From: Lachnospiraceae bacterium
GTDB taxonomy: Bacteria; Bacillota; Clostridia; Lachnospirales; Lachnospiraceae
Reading direction: 5' to 3'
DNA length: 64,000 bases
Assembly (NCBI GenBank): GCA_910574885.1
Contig: CAJTDD010000019.1
Span: 1 to 64,000 of the forward strand
Shown: in pieces, positions 26,979-35,146 of the stretch
Layout of the letters: the number at the start of each line of letters is the position of its first letter
How positions within the stretch are numbered: the first letter of the stretch is position 1
Translations under genes and position numbers: made by a program
Notes under the pieces: model-generated
Seen by the model: the letters and a program-made list of their open reading frames with translations, nothing else
Databases searched by the model: none
What the model was told of the DNA's origin: nothing

Positions 26979-27890
26979 ATGACATTGTATCCGGACGAAT
27001 TACAGAACACCGACGGAACGATAACGCAACTGACAAATGAAGAATTAAGAAGCCTTTTAAAGGAAAAAGACCAGGAGCTTGAAACATTGAAAAGCAGCCA
27101 TGCCGCCCCGGAAGATAGCTGGAAATCCACTTATGAACTCATTTCCAGCCTGGAAAAGTACAAGACCGAGGAAGTGCTGTTCTATGCGGCACAGATACTC
27201 AGCGAGGAGATGGGCAGCAAGGACGTGGCTATCTACACCGTAGCGAACCGGGAATATGCCAGGCTTTATTCCTCCACATCCAAGGAGGCAAGGAGGCTTG
27301 GGAATTCCATAAAATACGTCGCGATGGGCGAGCTGTACGACGATTTAAAAGCCGGGCGGATTTATGTGAACGAGCTGAAAGACCCGGAACGCCCTGCGCT
27401 TTCCATAGCGGTACATGCCGAAGAAGACATACGGGTCATCCTGATGTTCTGGGACGTTTCAGATGATAAGCATGGGGTATCGCCGATACAGCGGCTGACC
27501 GTAATCGAGACTCTGCTTCAAAGGACCATTCTCCGCGCAAGCCGCTATATGTCAAATTTCAGACGGAAAAATTATCTGGAAGGAACAAACGTACTCAACG
27601 AAAAAACATTCCGGGTCCTGCTGAAAGCATTTCTTGACGCTAAGGAAAAGGGACTGACGGAATGCGTACTGGTAGAATTTGAAATGGGATACCGGGATTA
27701 TAAATCCATTTCACTGGAGGTATCATGCAAGATACGTCTGACCGACTACATGGGCGTGCTGAACGGCGGAAAATTCTACATACTGCTTGCCAATACAGAT
27801 ATCAAAAGCGCAAACATCGTTCTGGAAAGATTCCAAAGCATCGGATTTAAAAGCGCTATCAAAGATTTGCAATATAAAGACATCGAATAA
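26979..27890 (+). CDS. soluble protein with coiled coil and GAF-like region, function unknown
   Basis: About 303 residues, no membrane segment. Residues 15-45 are a charged coiled coil (LTNEELRSLLKEKDQELE). A GAF-like sensor region follows at roughly 50-170 (TEEVLFYAAQILSEEMG, VAIYTVANREYARLYSS). The C-terminal third (about 195-303) has a spacing reminiscent of a degenerate GGDEF domain (NYLEGTNVLNEKTFRVLLKA, then LNGGKFYILLANTDI) without the catalytic GGDEF motif, recalling PelD-type architecture. The start may be GTG 26976, ATG 26979 or TTG 26985; GAAGGGTGAT best suits the last. It is divergent from apt and ends at a hairpin. I do not recognise it as a named family. Confidence 0.7.
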   Translation: MTLYPDELQNTDGTITQLTNEELRSLLKEKDQELETLKSSHAAPEDSWKSTYELISSLEKYKTEEVLFYAAQILSEEMGSKDVAIYTVANREYARLYSSTSKEARRLGNSIKYVAMGELYDDLKAGRIYVNELKDPERPALSIAVHAEEDIRVILMFWDVSDDKHGVSPIQRLTVIETLLQRTILRASRYMSNFRRKNYLEGTNVLNEKTFRVLLKAFLDAKEKGLTECVLVEFEMGYRDYKSISLEVSCKIRLTDYMGVLNGGKFYILLANTDIKSANIVLERFQSIGFKSAIKDLQYKDIE

Positions 27891-27913
27891 CGGCATCTAA
27901 TATGACGAGAACA

Positions 27914-27946
27914 GGGAAGGTCCCTTCCGCCGGAAGGAACCTTCCC
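27914..27946. terminator. strong hairpin between convergent genes
   Basis: GGGAAGGTCCCTTCC and GGAAGGAACCTTCCC pair over 15 positions with one mismatch around a 3-base loop. It lies between the GAF-like gene and recJ stops and can serve both directions, although the T-run is poor. Confidence 0.7.
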
Positions 27947-27987
27947 CTCTCTTGGTAATTTCACTTCACTGTAAGATATTTTCCAAT

Positions 27988-29751
27988 CTATACCTGATAA
28001 TGCGTAATAACAATCTGGGGGGTAACACGTCCCATGTATGCATTCAGTTCCGGATAATAGGTTACGGAAAGGGAGATATGGCTTTGCTTACCGGACAACA
28101 TAAGGTCCAGGGCATCTTTCCCGTAATGTTCTTCCAATTTTTTCAGGAAATCCTCCACATGGTTAAAATACATAGCGTCTATGACAGTTCCTGACGCATC
28201 GCAAACCCGAAGCTTGAGTACGTTACGGTTCTTCCCCAGAATCCTTCCGCTTAGGAGTTCCGCCTTACGGGCGGCAAACACTGGTTTCGTATTCCCTTTT
28301 CCAAAAGGTTCCAGAAGGGAAAGCTCCCGGATAAAGCATTCCGTCACACAGTGAAAAGGCAGTTCCATGTCAATGACCACTTTTTCTGTCATGTCCTCCC
28401 TGGTCAGGGTACAGTTTTCATTGAGCATACGGCGGAATGCCTCGATGTTTTCTTTCTTCAACGATAGCCCCGCTGCCAGTTTGTGCCCGCCGAATTTGGT
28501 AAGAAGTTCCTTGCACTTACTAAGCTCCTCAAACATATGGTATGCCTCGATGGAACGCCCAGAGCCTTTGACCCCTTCCGCGGCATCCGTCAGCACGAAA
28601 ACAGGCCTGTAATAGCTTTCCCGAACCCGTCCTGCCACAATCCCCGCAAGGCTCTCGTGGCACTTGGGAAGGTAGATGACCAGCACCCGGTCGTCCCGGA
28701 TTTCTCCCGTCTCCACCTGTTCCTTCGCCCAGACAACGGCCGCTTCCGTCATCTCTTTTCTGCTGTCATTCAATGCCTTCAAATCTCCTGCCAGCACGTC
28801 CGCCTCTTTCTTACTCTTCGTACGCAGCAGGTCAAGGGCCCGTTTCGCCGTATCCAGCCTTCCGCTGGCATTCATACAAGGCCCTAGGATGAAACCGATA
28901 TGGTACGCCCGGATTCTATCCTTTTCCAGTTTCGTACATTCCATTAATGCACGCAGGCCTAAGTTCTGCGTACTGCTGATTCTTCTAAGCCCCTCTTTCA
29001 CGATGATGCGGTTCTCATCTTCCAAATCCATCACGTCGCCCACCGTGGCAATGGCTGCATTTTCCAACAGATAATCCAGGTTTTTTGCGTCTCTTCCCAT
29101 CTCCCCACACAACACCCGCACAAGCTGGTATGCCACAGCCGCGCCGCACAGCCCGGAAAAAGGATAGGCACAACCTTGCTGCTTAGGGTCAACGACTGCG
29201 TCCGCCGGCGGCAGGCGGTAACTGCGGGTCCCTTCCACTTCCTCGTAAGGCACCTCATGATGGTCGGTCACAATGACAGTCATTCCAAGGCTCTTCCCGT
29301 AGGCAATCTCATCTGCCGCGGCAATCCCGTTGTCACAGGTGACAATGGTGTCAATCCCATCCTGATACGCCCGCTCTATCAAATCAATGTTCAGCCCATA
29401 ACCGTCCTTAATCCGCTCCGGGATATCACTGTCCGCCTCCCCGCCGAGAAATTCGATTCCTTCCAGCAATATGTACGCCGCATTGATCCCGTCAATGTCA
29501 TAATCTCCGATAATACGAATCCTTTTTTGTTCCTCTATCTTCTTTTTCAGGATTGCCGCTGCCTGCTTCATCCCCTTCATCAGCCGCCCGTCGTTCAGCT
29601 CCTCTGCCGTCCCGTTAAGGAACTTCCCAATCGCCTCTTCTCCTACCACATTCCGGTTCCGAATCAGGCAGGCAAGCCGGGGACTGATGTGAAATTTCTT
29701 CCCAATCGCCTCAAAATCCCCACCCTTTCTCAGAAGCACCCACCGTTCCAT
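27988..29751 (-). CDS. recJ: single-stranded-DNA-specific exonuclease
   Basis: RecJ degrades single-stranded DNA 5' to 3' in recombination and repair. The 587-residue protein has the DHH-superfamily motifs IIGDYDIDG (80-88) and TDHH (162-165), the DHHA1 region (SGRSIEAYHMFEEL, FGGHKLAAGL) and the C-terminal OB fold. AGGAGG precedes the ATG. It is separated from secDF by a terminator, so it probably has its own start of transcription. Confidence 0.96.
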   Translation of the reverse strand: MERWVLLRKGGDFEAIGKKFHISPRLACLIRNRNVVGEEAIGKFLNGTAEELNDGRLMKGMKQAAAILKKKIEEQKRIRIIGDYDIDGINAAYILLEGIEFLGGEADSDIPERIKDGYGLNIDLIERAYQDGIDTIVTCDNGIAAADEIAYGKSLGMTVIVTDHHEVPYEEVEGTRSYRLPPADAVVDPKQQGCAYPFSGLCGAAVAYQLVRVLCGEMGRDAKNLDYLLENAAIATVGDVMDLEDENRIIVKEGLRRISSTQNLGLRALMECTKLEKDRIRAYHIGFILGPCMNASGRLDTAKRALDLLRTKSKKEADVLAGDLKALNDSRKEMTEAAVVWAKEQVETGEIRDDRVLVIYLPKCHESLAGIVAGRVRESYYRPVFVLTDAAEGVKGSGRSIEAYHMFEELSKCKELLTKFGGHKLAAGLSLKKENIEAFRRMLNENCTLTREDMTEKVVIDMELPFHCVTECFIRELSLLEPFGKGNTKPVFAARKAELLSGRILGKNRNVLKLRVCDASGTVIDAMYFNHVEDFLKKLEEHYGKDALDLMLSGKQSHISLSVTYYPELNAYMGRVTPQIVITHYQV

Positions 29752-29780
29752 CTGTTTTCCCTCCTATCCCTTTACACAAC

Positions 29781-29821
29781 AAAAGCAGCCATGTCATACC
29801 ATCATAACACTGGCTGCTTTT
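29781..29821. terminator. terminator between secDF and recJ
   Basis: GCAGCCA (29785-29791) and TGGCTGC (29811-29817) form a stem flanked by A4 and T4, so the hairpin has a T-run in both directions. It ends the secDF transcript about 55 bases past its stop. Confidence 0.7.
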
Positions 29822-29872
29822 CCTAATATCTACCTATACAGCGCCGCCCTCCACCGGCAGCGCAAGACAATC

Positions 29873-32020
29873 CTAAGCGTCCTTCTTCCCAAGTTTCGTC
29901 CGCATCACATACCACAGAGCGCCCGTGATACATACGGATGAATATGCCCCGCAGATAACGCCCACCATCAACGGCGCCGCAAACTCACGGATGGAGCTGA
30001 CGCCCATTACGAACAGAATCGCAACCATCACGAACGTCGTCAGCGAAGTATAGATACTCCTTGTCAATGTCTGGGTGATACTCTTGTTCACCACAGCCAT
30101 AAGATCCGTCTTCTTCGTCTGATAATGCAGCTCCTCGCGGATACGGTCAAAGATAACGATGGTCGCATTGATAGAGTAACCCACAATGGTCAGCATACAC
30201 GCAATAAATGTATTGCCCACGGAAATCCTTGCAATCGCATAGAACCCGACTACAATCAGGACATCGTGCAGAAGGGCTAAAATCGCGCTTGCCGCAAAAC
30301 GGATATCCTTGAACCTAAACCAGATATACAGCAGCATGCAGATCGTGGAAAGAATAACCGCAACGACGGCGTCCTCACGCATCTCGTTACTTACCGTAGA
30401 GCTGATATTCTCGGCCGTAATCAATGACTCGTCCACCTTGAACTCATCCACCATCGCCTGATTCAATTCCTCACGCTGGTCAAGAGACAGCGTCACCGTC
30501 TTGATGATTACCTGATTCGTCCCTGCAACCTTCTGTGTCTGCACATTCTTATCCCCGGTAATCTTTTCCACTACAGGGACAATCTTTTCATCAATGTCAT
30601 CTATCGAAAATTCCTCGTTAAAAGTCACATTGGTAGACGTACCGCCCTCGAACTCAAGGCTGTACGCAAACGCACCCTTCCCCTGTGAGGAATTCACGCC
30701 CATCACGGCAAGGCTTGCCACAATCAGCAGCGCTGAAATTGCAAAGAATACCTTCCTCTTCTCCACAAATCCAATGGGCTCCCTCTCCTTTTTCGGACGG
30801 TAGTACAGGCTCTCCTTGCGAAGTCCCACCGCAAAGAAGGAAAATACGATGATTCTCGTAACCACAAGCGCGGTAAACATTGACACGATAATACCGATTG
30901 CCAAAGTCTGTGCGAAGCCCTTGACCGGCCCGGAACCCCGGAACCACAGCACTGCCGCCGCAATCAGCGTGGTCACGTTGCCGTCCACGATGGCAGACAT
31001 GGCTTTCTGGAAACCTGTCTTCAAAGAATTCTTCACGGTCTTGCCCCGTGACATTTCCTCACGCACACGGGCAAATATAATGACATTCGCGTCCACCGCC
31101 ATACCGATGCCAAGGATGATACCTGCAATCCCAGGCAGCGTCAGCGTAACATTGAACGCATTCAGGATTACCAGAACCAGCTCCGTATAGATTAACAGGG
31201 CAAGCCCGGACGCCAATCCAGGGAGATAATAAACAAAAATCATAAATACGATAATCAGCGCCAGGCCAATCGCCCCGGCTTTCAAACTGGTGCTGATTGC
31301 CTGCTCTCCCAACTGCGCCCCTACCACATTGGAACGGAGTTCCTCAAGCTCCAGCTTCAGTCCGCCGATACGGATTGTGGAAGCCAGGTTATCTGCCTGC
31401 TCGAATGTAAAATTACCAGTAATATATGCCTGTCCGGTATCGATCTCCTGCCTTACATACGGGTCGCTGATGGTCGCCCCGTCATAGACGATATTAATCT
31501 TCTTGCCTACGTTTTCCTTCGTAGCCTTTGCAAATTTCTCGGTTCCTTCCTTATTCAGCGTCAGCTCTACGGAGTATTCCTTATTCTTCATGCTGTCTTC
31601 CCCGGCTCTCGCCGTCGCCGTCTCAATATCGGAACCCGTGAGCACCGTCTTGCCGTCCTCCGTCTGGAACTCTAACGCACCCGGCTTTCCAAGCTCGTCC
31701 AGAATCTTGTTCGCATCCGTCACGCCCGGAATCTCAATGTTAATCCGGTCGCTTCCCTCCTGGTAAACGCTTGCCTCCGTACTGTACTGCTCCACACGTC
31801 TCTGGAGCTTATAGATGGTGTCGCTCATCTCTTCATCCGACGGGTTCTTGTCCTTGACCTGATATGTGATGCTGACGCCGCCCGCCAGATCAAGCCCCAG
31901 CTTGATATTCTTCATCGCCCCGGTCCCGGTCTTGCCGAACCCGACCAGCACGGTAAATCCCATCAGTGCAATCAGGACTACCGTCAGTATCAGGCTTATG
32001 ATACCTCTGTTCTTCTTCAT
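29873..32020 (-). CDS. secDF: SecD/SecF fusion, protein translocase accessory
   Basis: SecDF uses the proton gradient to pull secreted proteins across the membrane. The 715-residue fusion has a SecD half (first helix at about 8-26, a P1-type external domain, then helices with GMAVDANVIIFARVREEM) and a SecF half from about 415 (with SINATIVIFDRIREEL), totalling about 12 membrane segments. Fused SecDF is usual in Firmicutes. It lies 14 bases after scfB, so the SCIFF maturase and the translocase are co-transcribed, a neighbourhood common in Clostridia. Confidence 0.97.
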   Translation of the reverse strand: MKKNRGIISLILTVVLIALMGFTVLVGFGKTGTGAMKNIKLGLDLAGGVSITYQVKDKNPSDEEMSDTIYKLQRRVEQYSTEASVYQEGSDRINIEIPGVTDANKILDELGKPGALEFQTEDGKTVLTGSDIETATARAGEDSMKNKEYSVELTLNKEGTEKFAKATKENVGKKINIVYDGATISDPYVRQEIDTGQAYITGNFTFEQADNLASTIRIGGLKLELEELRSNVVGAQLGEQAISTSLKAGAIGLALIIVFMIFVYYLPGLASGLALLIYTELVLVILNAFNVTLTLPGIAGIILGIGMAVDANVIIFARVREEMSRGKTVKNSLKTGFQKAMSAIVDGNVTTLIAAAVLWFRGSGPVKGFAQTLAIGIIVSMFTALVVTRIIVFSFFAVGLRKESLYYRPKKEREPIGFVEKRKVFFAISALLIVASLAVMGVNSSQGKGAFAYSLEFEGGTSTNVTFNEEFSIDDIDEKIVPVVEKITGDKNVQTQKVAGTNQVIIKTVTLSLDQREELNQAMVDEFKVDESLITAENISSTVSNEMREDAVVAVILSTICMLLYIWFRFKDIRFAASAILALLHDVLIVVGFYAIARISVGNTFIACMLTIVGYSINATIVIFDRIREELHYQTKKTDLMAVVNKSITQTLTRSIYTSLTTFVMVAILFVMGVSSIREFAAPLMVGVICGAYSSVCITGALWYVMRTKLGKKDA

Positions 32021-32034
32021 GGTAAACTTCCTTT

Positions 32035-33429
32035 CTACTCATCCGCCAAAGCAGCTTTAATCATAATCGCGCACTCTACACGCTTTCTCTGCATCTCGCA
32101 TCCTATGTCGTAGGTGTCATGGATTGTACCGTGGAAATGATAGGCGTTCGCCATACAACCGCCGCTGCAATAGAACTTTGCAAAACAATCCCTGCATTTT
32201 TCCTTGGAATAGACGTTGCAGCTTCGGAAATCATCTGCGATCTCCGGCTTTACGACGCCGTCTTCTACATTTCCCATCTTGAAATCTTCCTGCCCAACGA
32301 ACTGATGGCACGGATACAGATCCCCCCATGGCGTTACGGCAAGATACTCTGTCCCGGAACCGCATCCCGACAAACGCTTCGCCACGCAAGGCCCACCGTC
32401 TAAGTCTATCATAAAATGAAAGAAATTGAAACCTTTTCCTTCTTTTTCGCGTTCAATCATCACTTTCGCCAGCTTATCATACTCTTCCAGGATCTTTGGA
32501 AGGTCTTCGGTGCGGATAGCGTAAGGGTCGCTCTCGTCGCCGACGACAGGCTCAATCGACATCTGTTTGAACCCGAGATCCGCAAAATGCAGGATGTCCT
32601 CCGAAAAATCCAGATTATTCCGGGTAAACGTCCCCCGGACATAATATCTTTCCTGATTACGGCTTTCTGCCAGCTTTTGGAACTTAGGCACAATCAGGTC
32701 ATAACTTCCCTTCCCATTCCGGAACGGACGCATACGGTCGTTGACCTCCTTACGCCCGTCCAGGCTCAGCACCACATTGTCCATCTCCTGATTCACAAAC
32801 TCCTGGATCTCATCATTCAGAAGCACGCCATTGGTGGTGACTGTGAAGCGGAAATGCTTGTCATGGAGCTTCTCCTGCTGCCTTCCATACGCCACAAGGT
32901 CTTTTACCACCTGCCAGTTCATCAGCGGTTCGCCCCCAAAGAAATCCACCTCAAGGTTCCTGCGGCTGCCGGAATTGGCAATCAGGAAATCCAGCGCTTT
33001 CTTTCCGACTTCATAACTCATAAGCGCCCGCCTGCCGTGGTATTCCCCTTCCTCCGCAAAACAATATTTGCAGGCAAGGTTGCAGTCATGGGCAATATGG
33101 AGGCAGAGGGCTTTCACCACCGTCTTCCTCTTCTTCACTTCCTCCACCATATCCTCATAGGTATCTTTCACAAATAGCTGCCCGGCCTTTGTAAGCTCTA
33201 CCACATCCGCCAAAGCGTCCTTTAGCTCGTCCTCGGCATACTGGCCGCCCAGTTCCCGTTTTAGCCCATTCAGAACCTCCGGCTCCTTCAAAGTCTGCAC
33301 GGTATGTTCCATATGGTCTTTGTTTAAGTGGGAAATGACGTCGTAACAAAGCTTGTCCACTACATGGACCGCACCGCTTACGACATCCATTACGATATTG
33401 TATCCATTATTCTGATACTGATGTATCAA
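32035..33429 (-). CDS. scfB: SCIFF peptide maturase (radical SAM/SPASM)
   Basis: A 464-residue radical SAM enzyme that forms thioether links in the SCIFF peptide. The N-terminal peptide-recognition region (1-100) is followed by the cluster motif C116-x3-C120-x2-C123 in CNLACKYC and a SPASM domain with many cysteines (GGPCVAKRLSGCGSG, LYPCHQF, CRDCFAKFYCSGGC). The start is a TTG at 33429, supported by AAAGGGG 9 bases upstream and by the family start MIHQYQNNGYN. The substrate gene scfA lies upstream, with a terminator hairpin in between that would make peptide mRNA more abundant than maturase mRNA. Confidence 0.97.
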   Translation of the reverse strand: MIHQYQNNGYNIVMDVVSGAVHVVDKLCYDVISHLNKDHMEHTVQTLKEPEVLNGLKRELGGQYAEDELKDALADVVELTKAGQLFVKDTYEDMVEEVKKRKTVVKALCLHIAHDCNLACKYCFAEEGEYHGRRALMSYEVGKKALDFLIANSGSRRNLEVDFFGGEPLMNWQVVKDLVAYGRQQEKLHDKHFRFTVTTNGVLLNDEIQEFVNQEMDNVVLSLDGRKEVNDRMRPFRNGKGSYDLIVPKFQKLAESRNQERYYVRGTFTRNNLDFSEDILHFADLGFKQMSIEPVVGDESDPYAIRTEDLPKILEEYDKLAKVMIEREKEGKGFNFFHFMIDLDGGPCVAKRLSGCGSGTEYLAVTPWGDLYPCHQFVGQEDFKMGNVEDGVVKPEIADDFRSCNVYSKEKCRDCFAKFYCSGGCMANAYHFHGTIHDTYDIGCEMQRKRVECAIMIKAALADE

Positions 33430-33516
33430 GACTATGTACCCCTTTCTTATCGAAACATTTACTCCTTTTTATTCTTTCATGAATAAAAGTCCACCCGCCC
33501 TTGGGTATACCTTATT

Positions 33517-33561
33517 GGACGAAGCCACCCGCCCCGTCAGGGGCATGAATTACGGTGTGCC
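33517..33561. repeat. GC-rich repeat, copy 1
   Basis: This stretch between scfA and scfB resembles 61557-61602: both read GGACGA, then a CCGCCCC-TCAGGGGCATG core, then a CGG tail at matching spacing. Nearby, CCCTTGGGTATA also occurs twice (33497-33508 and 33560-33571). Confidence 0.5.
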
Positions 33562-33586
33562 CTTGGGTATACTCTGCGGCAAACAG

Positions 33587-33612
33587 AAAAAGAATCCCGC
33601 TTTACGGGATTC
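33587..33612 (-). terminator. terminator/attenuator between scfA and scfB
   Basis: On the minus strand GAATCCCG-TAAAG-CGGGATTC is followed by TTTTT. It lies 44 bases after the scfA stop. Partial read-through would set the peptide to enzyme ratio. Confidence 0.8.
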
Positions 33613-33655
33613 TCCGCCTGCGGATACCCCGCAGCAGCGCCATCATTCAAATGAC

Positions 33656-33799
33656 TTATCTCTTCTGCTCGCATGTCTGGTTGCCCACTGTGCAGGACGT
33701 CTTACATGCGGACTGGCAGGACGTCTGGCACTCGCCGCATCCGCCCTTCTTCAAACTATTGTTCATGGTCTGTGTATTTAATGTCTTTACATGCTTCAT
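33656..33799 (-). CDS. scfA: SCIFF ribosomal peptide precursor
   Basis: A 47-residue peptide beginning MKHVKTLNTQTMNNSLKKGG, with six cysteines within the last 27 residues at positions 21, 24, 28, 32, 36 and 43 (GGCGECQTSCQSACKTSC then NQTC). This is the SCIFF (six cysteines in forty-five residues) family, a near-universal peptide of Clostridia matured by ScfB. The second of two in-frame ATGs (33799 rather than 33805) has AAGGAGG at the proper 9-base distance. It is too short for most gene finders. Its biological role is still unsettled. Confidence 0.97.
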   Translation of the reverse strand: MKHVKTLNTQTMNNSLKKGGCGECQTSCQSACKTSCTVGNQTCEQKR

Positions 33800-33835
33800 G
33801 GTCATGATCCTCCTTATTTTTGCTTGACTTTTGTT

Positions 33836-33864
33836 ATTATAGCATTACATCATCATTTGCGCAA
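33836..33864 (-). promoter_or_regulatory. sigma-A promoter of scfA
   Basis: Minus-strand TTGCGC (33859-33864) and TATAAT (33836-33841), 17 bases apart, about 30 bases before the ribosome site. Confidence 0.65.
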
Positions 33865-33909
33865 TAAGGAAGTGCGTAAAATTCACGCCATTTTGCCAAA
33901 CAATATATG

Positions 33910-34284
33910 TCATGACAACATGCCTCCCGCCATTCCGCCTCCCGCGCAGAGGATAAACGTCGTCACCATATTTGCCGCGTCTCCGTTCAGCGTCCGGTAC
34001 ACGCCAAGCGTAATCAGCATAAGCAGCGCAAAGTAGCCGATTCCAAGCCCAAGGCCCCACAGATATCTTCTTACCTTAGCAAATTTCCCGATAATGATGC
34101 CGCCAAGCAGCGTCGCCATGATATAGATTGCCACGATGGCAGCCGATACCGCCTTTTCGTTCAGTTCAAACTTAAACAAAGCGACTGCAAGCAGCAATAA
34201 TAAGATTCCTGTGATGACATAAGAAACCAAAAGTGACTTTAATACCCACATGACCCACGAATCTTTTTGGAGCTTTCTTTCCAT
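33910..34284 (-). CDS. TIGR04086-type four-helix membrane protein
   Basis: A 124-residue integral membrane protein with four hydrophobic segments (about 10-36, 43-66, 72-95 and 100-122), including GGIIIGKF and a Gly-rich end GGGMAGGML. Its size, topology and place directly upstream of the SCIFF genes match the TIGR04086 family of Clostridia, whose function is unknown. The frame is open to 34401, but the ATG at 34284 has AAGGAGG 7 bases upstream. A role in SCIFF export or membrane association is only suggested by the neighbourhood. Confidence 0.82.
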   Translation of the reverse strand: MERKLQKDSWVMWVLKSLLVSYVITGILLLLLAVALFKFELNEKAVSAAIVAIYIMATLLGGIIIGKFAKVRRYLWGLGLGIGYFALLMLITLGVYRTLNGDAANMVTTFILCAGGGMAGGMLS

Positions 34285-34355
34285 TCCCATCCCTCCTTGT
34301 CTACCACAAGATATGATGGGAATTTTAAATATATTCCTGTCTTTTGCCTGTATAA

Positions 34356-34395
34356 CGGCAAAACAGGGGAATCGCATGCGAATCCCCCTCTGCCG
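34356..34395 (-). terminator. terminator of spoVT
   Basis: A long stem joins CGGCAGAGGGG and CCCCTGTTTTGCCG, with an inner near-palindrome ATTCGCATGCGAT. It starts 16 bases after the spoVT stop. Confidence 0.6.
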
Positions 34396-34410
34396 TCTCA
34401 TGACCGCTTC

Positions 34411-34959
34411 TTATTGTTCCATCTGGCTGCCCAGGAATCCTGCCGCGCAAACTGCCATTTTCTGTTCCAGTTCCCCAAGCTTCTTTTTGGGATCACGGGA
34501 CAAAAGAATCACGCCGCCTATAATATCCCCCTCACAGATAATCGGGCTGATAATCTCATGCTCATAATCCTCGTCCTGAGCGTCTATAATCGGAATGTAT
34601 GCCTTATCCCCCGCCGACGCTGCAAGCTGCGCCCTGCCGCCCAGGCTCTTTTCTAACTGCCTGCTGATATATTTGTCCTGAAGTTCCTTCTTCCCATTTC
34701 CCGCCGACGCAATTATCTGATCCATGTCACAGACACACACCAGACAGTTCAGCGTCTGGGACAGGCTCTCCGCATACTGCTTTGCAAATGTTGACAGCTC
34801 TCCGATTGGAGAATATTTCTTTAAAATAATTTCGCCTTCCCTGTCGGTGAAGATTTCCAGCGGGTCGCCTTCTCGAATCCGCAATGTCCGCCTGATTTCT
34901 TTCGGGATTACCACACGGCCCAGATCATCTATTCTACGTACAATTCCAGTTGCTTTCAT
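34411..34959 (-). CDS. spoVT: stage V sporulation protein T
   Basis: SpoVT is a forespore transcription factor that tunes sigma-G genes. The 182-residue protein has an N-terminal AbrB-type swapped-hairpin DNA-binding domain (TGIVRRIDDLGRVVIPKEIR, residues 4-23) and a C-terminal GAF-like domain (about 60-180), the full-length SpoVT architecture rather than AbrB alone. A sigma-G-like promoter lies upstream. Confidence 0.96.
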   Translation of the reverse strand: MKATGIVRRIDDLGRVVIPKEIRRTLRIREGDPLEIFTDREGEIILKKYSPIGELSTFAKQYAESLSQTLNCLVCVCDMDQIIASAGNGKKELQDKYISRQLEKSLGGRAQLAASAGDKAYIPIIDAQDEDYEHEIISPIICEGDIIGGVILLSRDPKKKLGELEQKMAVCAAGFLGSQMEQ

Positions 34960-35011
34960 AGTATCGATTCCTCCATCTGTAGATTTTCATATCACTTGTT
35001 CGTAATGATAC

Positions 35012-35040
35012 TATTATCTGTAAATGAAGGGATTTTATAC
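35012..35040 (-). promoter_or_regulatory. sigma-G-like promoter of spoVT
   Basis: Minus-strand GTATA (35036-35040) and GATAATA (35012-35018) are 17 bases apart, close to the forespore sigma-G pattern G-H-A-T-R and CATAnTA. In Bacillus spoVT is a sigma-G gene. Confidence 0.45.
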
Positions 35041-35146
35041 CGCAAAAGGTAGAAGAATTTGAAGCTCTTATATTTCGCATATTGTGGATTGGATTATAAT
35101 GAATATCCTATTTATTGGGCTGCTATCAGCAAAAATTATCTTTTAT

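Noticed and set aside
33434-33781. Plus-strand open frame across the SCIFF leader
   Set aside because: It covers the scfA gene on the opposite strand, whose six-cysteine peptide is unmistakable.
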